Shown piece by piece: positions 1 to 5,529 of a stretch of 5,529 nucleotides of DNA. How positions within the stretch are numbered: position 1 is the first letter of the stretch; each line of letters begins with the position of its first letter. The notes under the pieces are model-generated. The model was given only the letters and a program-made list of their open reading frames with translations. It was not told the DNA's origin and ran no database searches. This DNA comes from Acidobacteriota bacterium (GTDB lineage: Bacteria > Acidobacteriota > Terriglobia > UBA7540). Made by a program: the position numbers and the translations under genes. Where the stretch lies: contig JAKASH010000257.1 in NCBI GenBank assembly GCA_021828225.1, positions 1 to 5,529 on the forward strand, given 5' to 3'.

Positions 1-23
1 TGTTGAATCTCGAGGCATCAACA
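1..23. promoter_or_regulatory. candidate operator: inverted repeat TGTTGA-N11-TCAACA
   Basis: Two perfect 6-base arms, TGTTGA at 1-6 and TCAACA at 18-23, flank an 11-base spacer. The second arm ends 59 bases before the first hydrogenase start codon. Spaced inverted arms of this kind are typical of dimeric-regulator operators, but the spacing is not that of CRP (TGTGA-N6-TCACA) or FNR (TTGAT-N4-ATCAA), so no regulator is named. As an RNA hairpin it would be weak (6-bp stem, 11-base loop). It begins at the first base of the window and may extend further left. It could also be chance, or part of the end of an upstream gene. Confidence 0.25.
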
Positions 24-82
24 ATGGCTATAGGCGAACTCATCCTACAGGAGTAACATAGGGTTTAAGGTAGTTTACTGCA

Positions 83-1258
83 ATGGACACGCTGACCGGC
101 CAGTTCCGCGAGCAGGAGTACGTCCTCGAGCGAAAGGACCTGCAGAAGCTGTTTGATTTTCTGCGCAATGACGGCTACCGAATCATAGGCCCCAGCGCTC
201 GGGACGGGGCCATTGTCTATGATGACTTGAGTTCCGCGGACGACCTTCCGGCCGGCTGGACCGATGAACAGAAGGGTGGCGCCTACCGGCTGAAGAAACG
301 TAACGACAATGCGCTCTTCGGCTACAACGTTGGGCCGCACTCCTGGAAGAAATTTCTCTTTCCCCCCCGATCCCGCCTGTGGCAAGCCGACCGTGGAGCA
401 GAGGCAGCACAGATCAGCGAGGAACCTGCCGAGACACAGAAGATGGCTTTTATTGGCGTCCGCTCCTGCGAGCTGCACGCCATTGCGGTCCAGGACCGCG
501 TTTTTATTCAGCCCAGTAATGTCAACCCTTCCTACCAGGCACGTCGCGAGCAGACGTTTATCGTCGTCGTCAATTGCGGACAGGCAGGAGAAACCTGTTT
601 CTGTGTTTCCATGAACACAGGCCCTAAGGCCGCCGCCGGCTTCGACCTGGCTCTGACCGAAATCATGGAAGGCGACCGGCACTATTTTGTGGTAGAGGCC
701 GGAACAGAAGCGGGTCGGAAAGTCCTGGAGCAACTTCCACACAGTGCCGCCAGCCCGGTAGAAATGGTCGCGGCCGAAAACGTCGTGACGACTGCGGCCG
801 GCCAAATGGGCCGCCAGATGGACACAGCCGACATCAAGGAGTTGTTGTATCGCAACTACAGGAACCCGCGCTGGGATGACGTCGCAAGCCGATGTCTGAC
901 CTGCGCCAACTGCACAATGGTCTGCCCCACCTGCTTCTGTTCGACTGTCGAGGATGTCACGAGTCTGAAAGGCGACCACGCCGAGCGCTGGCAGCGATGG
1001 GATTCCTGCTTTACGATGGATCTTTCTTATATCCACGGCGGCAGCGTACGCGCCAGCACAAAAGCTCGCTATCGCCAGTGGATGACTCACAAACTCGCAA
1101 CCTGGATCGATCAGTTCGGCACTTCAGGCTGCGTTGGCTGCGGCCGCTGCATCACGTGGTGCCCTGTGGCCATTGACATTACTGAGGAAGTTCGCGCGAT
1201 TCGAGAGTCAGAGGTTCATGCAACAGAATCGCGGGAGGGTCATCATGGAGACACTTAG
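83..1258 (+). CDS. hydB: group 3b [NiFe] hydrogenase beta subunit (HydB/AsrA-like, 4Fe-4S dicluster protein)
   Basis: Electron-transfer subunit (391 aa) expected to link the hydrogenase core to the flavin subunit in the cytoplasm; it has no signal peptide or membrane segment. The N-terminal two thirds is the HydB/AsrA-type domain, with [10 protein letters not shown] at residues 125-134 and the cysteine pair in [13 protein letters not shown] (169-181). The C-terminal third carries two ferredoxin-type [4Fe-4S] motifs: C271-x2-C274-x2-C277-x3-C281-P and C350-x2-C353-x2-C356-x3-C360-P. Further cysteines lie at 129, 165, 172, 174, 284, 286 and 309. The ATG at 83 is the first in-frame start after a TAG at 71-73; the nearest ribosome-site-like sequence is AAGG at 67-70, somewhat distant. 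The 3' end overlaps the next gene by 14 bases. AsrA (anaerobic sulfite reductase subunit A) is the closest alternative family, but the adjacent NiFe subunits settle the assignment. Confidence 0.93.
   Translation: MDTLTGQFREQEYVLERKDLQKLFDFLRNDGYRIIGPSARDGAIVYDDLSSADDLPAGWTDEQKGGAYRLKKRNDNALFGYNVGPHSWKKFLFPPRSRLWQADRGAEAAQISEEPAETQKMAFIGVRSCELHAIAVQDRVFIQPSNVNPSYQARREQTFIVVVNCGQAGETCFCVSMNTGPKAAAGFDLALTEIMEGDRHYFVVEAGTEAGRKVLEQLPHSAASPVEMVAAENVVTTAAGQMGRQMDTADIKELLYRNYRNPRWDDVASRCLTCANCTMVCPTCFCSTVEDVTSLKGDHAERWQRWDSCFTMDLSYIHGGSVRASTKARYRQWMTHKLATWIDQFGTSGCVGCGRCITWCPVAIDITEEVRAIRESEVHATESREGHHGDT
1233..1239 (+). promoter_or_regulatory. Shine-Dalgarno GGGAGGG deciding the start of the cNMP-domain gene
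   Basis: GGGAGGG lies 5 bases before the ATG at 1245 and inside the end of the beta-subunit gene. It favours 1245 over the upstream in-frame ATGs at 1134 and 1218, which would add residues (AAAAAS...) unlike any part of the cNMP fold. Confidence 0.7.
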
Positions 1259-1706
1259 ACCTATCTTGGCGGAGCATCCCTTTTTCAAAGGCCTTGAGGA
1301 ACATCATCTGGATTTGATTGTCGGGTGCGCATCCAATGTGCGCTTTAACGCGGGTGATTTCATCTTCCGCCAGGGAGAAGAAGCCAACCAGTTTTACCTC
1401 ATCCGCCAGGGGATGGTTGCCCTTGAGATGTTTGTGACCGGGCGCGGGGCGGTCAAAGTCCAGACACTGGGCGAGGGCGACGTTCTCGGCTGGTCGTGGC
1501 TGGTCCCTCCCTATCGCTGGATGTTTGACGCACATGCTATGGAACTGACCCGGGCGATTGCTCTCGATGGCAAATGCCTTAGGAACAAGTCGGAGCAGGA
1601 CCACGATCTTGGTTATCACATCCTGAAGCGCTTTGCGACGATGGTCCAGGAAAATCTAGATGCGGCAAGGCTGCAAATATTGAACATTTATGAAGTCCAC
1701 GCTTGA
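1245..1706 (+). CDS. small cyclic-nucleotide-binding-domain protein (CRP-type sensor domain only)
   Basis: This 153-residue protein has the double-stranded beta-helix of the cNMP-binding/CRP effector family: [10 protein letters not shown] (8-17), the strand and turn F40-F41-R42-Q43-G44-E45 leading to [11 protein letters not shown] (50-60), then [12 protein letters not shown] (75-86) and PPYRWMFDA (88-96). It ends after a long C-helix-like segment (about 121-150). CRP and FNR proteins run to about 210-240 residues because a helix-turn-helix domain follows; here that domain is absent, so direct DNA binding is unlikely. In the phosphate-binding cassette the usual Gly-Glu pair reads Gly82-Trp83, while an arginine (R91) is kept, so classical cAMP binding is doubtful. 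The gene overlaps both neighbours (14 and 17 bases), implying translational coupling with the hydrogenase. A role as an allosteric or assembly partner of the enzyme is inference. Confidence 0.85.
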   Translation: METLRPILAEHPFFKGLEEHHLDLIVGCASNVRFNAGDFIFRQGEEANQFYLIRQGMVALEMFVTGRGAVKVQTLGEGDVLGWSWLVPPYRWMFDAHAMELTRAIALDGKCLRNKSEQDHDLGYHILKRFATMVQENLDAARLQILNIYEVHA

Positions 1707-2550
1707 ACAGACAGCAGCAGCAATTCCTAACCCGATGACGCCGGCCTTCTGTCGCGTTCTCAGAACGCGGCAGGAAACTCGCGACACGTTCACCGTTGAA
1801 CTGGAACCGCCGGCGGGCGCGCAGGCATCCCCATTCGCTCCCGGCCAGTTCAACATGCTGTATGCCTTTGGGGTCGGCGAGGTTCCTATTTCTGTCAGCG
1901 GGGATCCTGCGCGCCCGAAAAGCCTGATTCACACGATTCGCGAAGTAGGGGCGGTGACCCGAGCCATGCGGGTCTTGAAGCGAGGAGATCTTCTGGGAGT
2001 GCGCGGCCCGTTCGGGAGTTCCTGGCCGGTTGAAGAGGCCATGGGACGGGATGTGGTGATCGTAGCCGGCGGCATCGGCTTGGCTCCACTCCGGCCCGCT
2101 CTGTACTCCATCCTGGCCCATCGCCAGAAATACGGGCGCGTGGTTCTTATGTACGGGACTCGCACCCCGGAAGATATTCTCTTTCGCAAAGAGCTGGAAC
2201 GATGGCGCGCCCGTCTTGACATGAGCGTACACGTTACGGTGGATCGCGCCATGGCCGCCTGGCGAGGCTCGGTAGGCGTGGTGACCACCGTCGTTCCCCG
2301 CGCAAATTTTGATTCGCGCAATGCCCTGGTGCTGGTATGCGGCCCGGAAGTCATGATGCGATTTACCATTCTCGAACTCCAGAAACGTGGCGTGGGACTC
2401 GATCAGATTTATATCTCGACAGAACGTAACATGAAGTGCGCCATCGGATTCTGCGGCCATTGCCAGCTCGGCCCGACATTCGTCTGCAAGGACGGTCCGA
2501 TCTTCCGTTACGACAGGATTCAGCCTTTCTTCGAGATTCGAGAGATCTGA
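1690..2550 (+). CDS. hydG: group 3b hydrogenase gamma subunit, FAD/NAD(P)H-binding reductase with [2Fe-2S]
   Basis: Diaphorase subunit (286 aa) that exchanges electrons between the iron-sulfur chain and NAD(P)H. The order of domains is that of the ferredoxin-reductase/dihydroorotate dehydrogenase electron-transfer family: an FAD-binding barrel (about 18-110; [18 protein letters not shown], and EVPISVS at 64-70 in the flavin-motif position), an NAD(P)-binding domain with [14 protein letters not shown] (125-138) and [10 protein letters not shown] (214-223), and a C-terminal [2Fe-2S] loop with C250-x4-C255-x2-C258-x7-C266 followed by KDGP. The ATG at 1690 overlaps the previous gene by 17 bases but has only a poor ribosome site (AAGG about 19 bases upstream). 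An in-frame ATG at 1735 would also leave an intact fold but has no ribosome site either, so coupling from the overlapping gene makes 1690 the better choice. NADP(H) versus NAD(H) preference cannot be told from sequence here. Confidence 0.92.
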   Translation: MKSTLEQTAAAIPNPMTPAFCRVLRTRQETRDTFTVELEPPAGAQASPFAPGQFNMLYAFGVGEVPISVSGDPARPKSLIHTIREVGAVTRAMRVLKRGDLLGVRGPFGSSWPVEEAMGRDVVIVAGGIGLAPLRPALYSILAHRQKYGRVVLMYGTRTPEDILFRKELERWRARLDMSVHVTVDRAMAAWRGSVGVVTTVVPRANFDSRNALVLVCGPEVMMRFTILELQKRGVGLDQIYISTERNMKCAIGFCGHCQLGPTFVCKDGPIFRYDRIQPFFEIREI

Positions 2551-2551
2551 A

Positions 2552-3320
2552 ATGGCTCGAAACAAGAAACCCAAGCTCGCGGTCTGGAAATTCGCTTCCT
2601 GCGATGGCTGCCAGCTCTCGCTTCTCGACTGTGAAGACGAGTTGCTGGCGGTGGCGGGCGAAGTTGAGATTGCAAACTTTCCTGAGGCCTCGCGCGCGGT
2701 AGTCAAGGGGCCTTATGACCTTTCGCTGGTGGAGGGTTCCATCACCACGCCGCACGACGCGGAGCGAATCCATCAGGTCAGGCGCGAATCCAAATTCCTG
2801 GTCACGATTGGAGCCTGCGCCACGGCAGGCGGCATCCAAGCCCTGCGCAACTTTATGGACGTCAAGAAATTCATGTCCATCGTCTACGCTACGCCGGCAT
2901 ACATCGAAACGCTCAGCAAATCAACGCCGATCAGCGAACACATTCCGGTCGATTTCGAACTGCGCGGGTGCCCGATCGATAAGCATCAGTTGGTCGAGGT
3001 GATCAGCGCTTTTCTGAACAACCGCAAACCCAATACGCCCGCTCACAGCGTTTGCATCGAATGCAAATTGCGAGGAACTGTTTGCGTGATGGTGGCGCAC
3101 GGCACCCCATGTCTTGGACCGGTGACCCATGCCGGTTGCGGCGCCATCTGCCCTGCCTTTGATCGCGGCTGCTACGGCTGCTTTGGACCCATGGAATCTC
3201 CGAATACGAAATCTTTGAGCGCCGGGTGGAGTCAACTGGGTGCCAAGGAGAACGATCTGGTTCGTGCGTTCCGCAGCTTCAACGCCTACGCCGATCCCTT
3301 CCGCAAGGAAAGCGAGGCCC

Positions 3321-3331
<11 letters not shown>
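2552..3331 (+). CDS. hydD: group 3b [NiFe] hydrogenase delta (small) subunit
   Basis: Small subunit (259 aa) carrying electrons from the NiFe site to the beta/gamma module. The proximal [4Fe-4S] cluster ligands are recognisable as C17-x2-C20 ([10 protein letters not shown]), C89 ([10 protein letters not shown]) and C140 (LRGCPID). The C-terminal half holds eight more cysteines, C168, C171, C178, C187, C196, C200, C207 and C210, enough for two further [4Fe-4S] clusters, as expected for the soluble group 3 enzymes. There is no twin-arginine leader: the protein goes straight from [14 protein letters not shown] into the first cluster motif, so the enzyme is cytoplasmic. The gene starts one base after the gamma stop codon, and its end overlaps the alpha start by 11 bases. 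The length is normal for the family and no ligand is missing. Confidence 0.95.
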
Positions 3332-4610
<1,279 letters not shown>

Positions 4611-4611
4611 C

Positions 4612-4615
4612 GGAG
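4612..4615 (+). promoter_or_regulatory. Shine-Dalgarno GGAG for the maturation protease gene
   Basis: GGAG falls 7 bases before the ATG at 4623, in the 12-base gap after the alpha stop codon, and supports that start. Confidence 0.6.
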
Positions 4616-4622
4616 CCGTGTA

Positions 4623-5117
4623 ATGACAGGCCAGCAGAAGTCACGGCTGCTTGTCATCGGCGTCGGAAACCCCTTTCGCGGCGATGATGCCGCCGGGTTG
4701 CTGGTCGCCCGGCTCTTAAAAGACATGGGGCTCGACTCCTCGATGATCACGGAGCATTCCGGCGAGGGGGCTGCCTTGATGGAAACATGGAAAGGCGCTG
4801 ACGCCATCATCCTGATCGATGCCGTCAGTTCGGGCGGAGCGCCGGGCACAATCCATCACCTGGACCCGATCCATCAGCCGCTTCCGGCGCAGATGTTTCA
4901 CAGTTCTACCCACGCTTTCAGCCTTCCGGACGCGATTGAGATGGCGCGTGCCTTGAACGAACTCCCGCCGCGCCTGCTCGTTTTCGGAATCGAAGGACGT
5001 AACTTCCAGGCGGGAGCCGAGCTTTCGCCCGAAGTCAGCGACGCGCTGCCGAAGGTTGCAAAGCAGGTTTTCAATGCGGTGGAAACCCTGAAGATTGAGA
5101 TCGGACAAGGAGACTGA
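4623..5117 (+). CDS. hydrogenase maturation endopeptidase (HycI/HybD/FrxA-like, peptidase family M52)
   Basis: Nickel-dependent endopeptidase (164 aa) that removes the C-terminal extension of the large subunit after metal insertion, closing the active site. It opens with LLVIGVGNPFRGDDAAG (residues 9-25), the signature of the family. Aligning by eye to E. coli HybD places its three nickel-sensing residues (Glu16, Asp62, His93) at D22, D66 (ILIDAV) and H97 (SSTHAFSL); an acidic residue is kept at the first site, though as Asp rather than Glu. FGIEGRNFQAGAELSPEV (121-138) is the usual C-terminal half motif. The position immediately after the alpha gene makes alpha the obvious substrate. No symbol is given because the ortholog name (hycI, hybD, hoxW, frxA) depends on phylogeny. 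Confidence 0.93.
   Translation: MTGQQKSRLLVIGVGNPFRGDDAAGLLVARLLKDMGLDSSMITEHSGEGAALMETWKGADAIILIDAVSSGGAPGTIHHLDPIHQPLPAQMFHSSTHAFSLPDAIEMARALNELPPRLLVFGIEGRNFQAGAELSPEVSDALPKVAKQVFNAVETLKIEIGQGD
5107..5112 (+). promoter_or_regulatory. Shine-Dalgarno AAGGAG for hypA
   Basis: AAGGAG lies 11 bases before the ATG at 5124, overlapping the last codons of the protease gene. It is the best match to the consensus in the window and fixes the MHE start of HypA. Confidence 0.7.
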
Positions 5118-5123
5118 TTCGCC

Positions 5124-5387
5124 ATGCACGAAGCTTCGCTAATGACCGATCTGATGCGGAAAATCGAAACAGTCGCCCGCGAACAAAACGTCACAAAGGT
5201 TCTGCGCATCAGCGTCAAGCTGGGCGCGCTCTCTCACATGTCGCCCAGCCATTTTCGCGACCACTTTTCTGTCGTGTCACAAGGAACGCTTGCCGAAGGC
5301 GCTACGCTGGATATTGAAGTCCTGACAGACGCGCACGATCCGCATGCTCAGGAGATTCTCCTCGAAAGCGTCGAAATAGCAGACTAA
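5124..5387 (+). CDS. hypA: short HypA-type nickel metallochaperone lacking the zinc-finger domain
   Basis: Nickel-insertion chaperone for the large subunit. It begins MHEASLMTDLMRKI, so the N-terminal Met-His-Glu nickel-binding motif (H2, E3) is intact, and the HypA core follows: VLRISVKLGALSHMSPSHF (26-44) and GTLAEGATLDIE (54-65). Typical HypA is about 113-118 residues and has a zinc domain with two CxxC pairs after this point; here the protein is 87 residues with no cysteine at all. After LTDAHDPHAQ it moves directly to EILLESVEIAD (77-87), which matches the final strand that normally follows the zinc domain (compare LQIRRIEID in E. coli HypA). The zinc domain therefore looks cleanly absent rather than cut off by a frameshift or early stop. 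The gene is 6 bases downstream of the protease gene and is the last of the + strand set. Whether it works alone or with HypB from elsewhere is not visible. Confidence 0.88.
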   Translation: MHEASLMTDLMRKIETVAREQNVTKVLRISVKLGALSHMSPSHFRDHFSVVSQGTLAEGATLDIEVLTDAHDPHAQEILLESVEIAD

Positions 5388-5396
5388 ATCAACCGA

Positions 5397-5529
5397 TCAG
5401 CAAATGCGCGGCAAAGGTTCGCCCAGCATCACGTCCAGCACCCGCGTCCCTCCGATTTCCGTTCGAACCAGCACCCGCCGCGCGTGAGCCGCAACCACTT
5501 CGCCAATACAGCACGCATCGCCGCCCAGC
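5397..5529 (-). CDS. hypE: HypE, C-terminal end only (hydrogenase expression/formation protein, cyanide-ligand synthesis)
   Basis: The last 43 codons of a - strand gene whose 5' part lies beyond the right edge. The translation contains GDACCIGEVV, VRTEIGGTRVLDVMLGE and ends PLPRIC followed by TGA. The terminal Pro-Arg-Ile-Cys is diagnostic of HypE: the C-terminal cysteine is carbamoylated by HypF and dehydrated to a thiocyanate that donates CN to the active-site iron. Its stop codon is only 9 bases from the hypA stop, so the two maturation genes converge tail to tail. The remaining hyp genes probably lie to the right on the same strand, but that is inference. Confidence 0.9.
   Translation of the reverse strand, partial: LGGDACCIGEVVAAHARRVLVRTEIGGTRVLDVMLGEPLPRIC

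Noticed and set aside
1..56. Possible C-terminal end of an upstream gene (reading ...EASTMAIGELILQE, stop at 54-56)
   Set aside because: Only about 18 codons are visible and another frame is also open to 61, so a coding call cannot be supported.
24..82. Search for a sigma-70 or sigma-54 promoter in the leader
   Set aside because: TATAGG (30-35) and TAACAT (54-59) resemble -10 boxes only loosely and neither has a -35 box at proper spacing; no GG-N10-GC element was found.
65..1090. Long open frame of 341 codons on the - strand
   Set aside because: It lies wholly antisense to the beta-subunit gene, whose cluster motifs are unmistakable, and its translation shows no recognisable domain. GC-rich codon use commonly leaves antisense frames open.
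1134..1244. N-terminal extension of the cNMP-domain gene from an upstream ATG
   Set aside because: The extra residues overlap the ferredoxin motif coding region of the beta gene in another frame and match no domain; the strong ribosome site points to 1245.
1579..2706. Open frame of 375 codons on the - strand
   Set aside because: It covers the antisense of the gamma-subunit gene and parts of its neighbours. The translation is low in family-like motifs and has no ribosome site or operon logic.
3240..3320. N-terminal extension of the large subunit from ATG 3240
   Set aside because: It lies inside the delta gene and encodes 27 basic residues with no twin-arginine signal pattern; the family's normal start is at 3321.

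Overview
The window holds an almost complete operon for a cytoplasmic group 3b [NiFe] hydrogenase, the NAD(P)H-linked 'sulfhydrogenase' type best known from Pyrococcus furiosus soluble hydrogenase I. The DNA is GC-rich. Gene order, protein motifs and the GC-rich bacterial-style coding with Shine-Dalgarno sites suggest a bacterium, plausibly a soil or sediment lineage such as Acidobacteriota. The phylum is a guess; the enzyme class is not.

Layout, left to right. Bases 1-82 are a short leader with a TGTTGA-N11-TCAACA inverted repeat at the extreme left edge and no convincing promoter. Seven genes follow on the + strand, tightly packed: the beta subunit (83-1258, two [4Fe-4S] ferredoxin-type clusters), a small cyclic-nucleotide-binding-domain protein without a DNA-binding domain (1245-1706), the gamma subunit (1690-2550, FAD/NAD(P)H diaphorase with a C-terminal [2Fe-2S]), the delta small subunit (2552-3331, three [4Fe-4S]), the alpha large subunit (3321-4610, NiFe site), a maturation endopeptidase (4623-5117) and a short HypA (5124-5387). 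Three junctions overlap by 11-17 bases and the other three are separated by 1-12 bases, so the set is very probably one transcript. On the - strand, ending 9 bases beyond hypA, is the C-terminal tail of hypE (5397-5529), which runs off the right edge.

How they work together. Alpha and delta form the H2-activating core. Electrons pass through the delta [4Fe-4S] chain and the beta clusters to FAD in gamma, which exchanges hydride with NAD(P)H. HypA delivers nickel, HypE supplies the cyanide ligands of the active-site iron, and the endopeptidase trims the alpha C-terminus once nickel is in place. The cNMP-fold protein is the unexplained member: it sits between beta and gamma and resembles the sensor half of a CRP-type regulator.

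Most of the window is a recognisable system. The points that deserve a second look are the HypA with no zinc-finger domain and no cysteines, the sensor-only cNMP protein with an altered ligand pocket, and, more weakly, the inverted repeat at the left edge.
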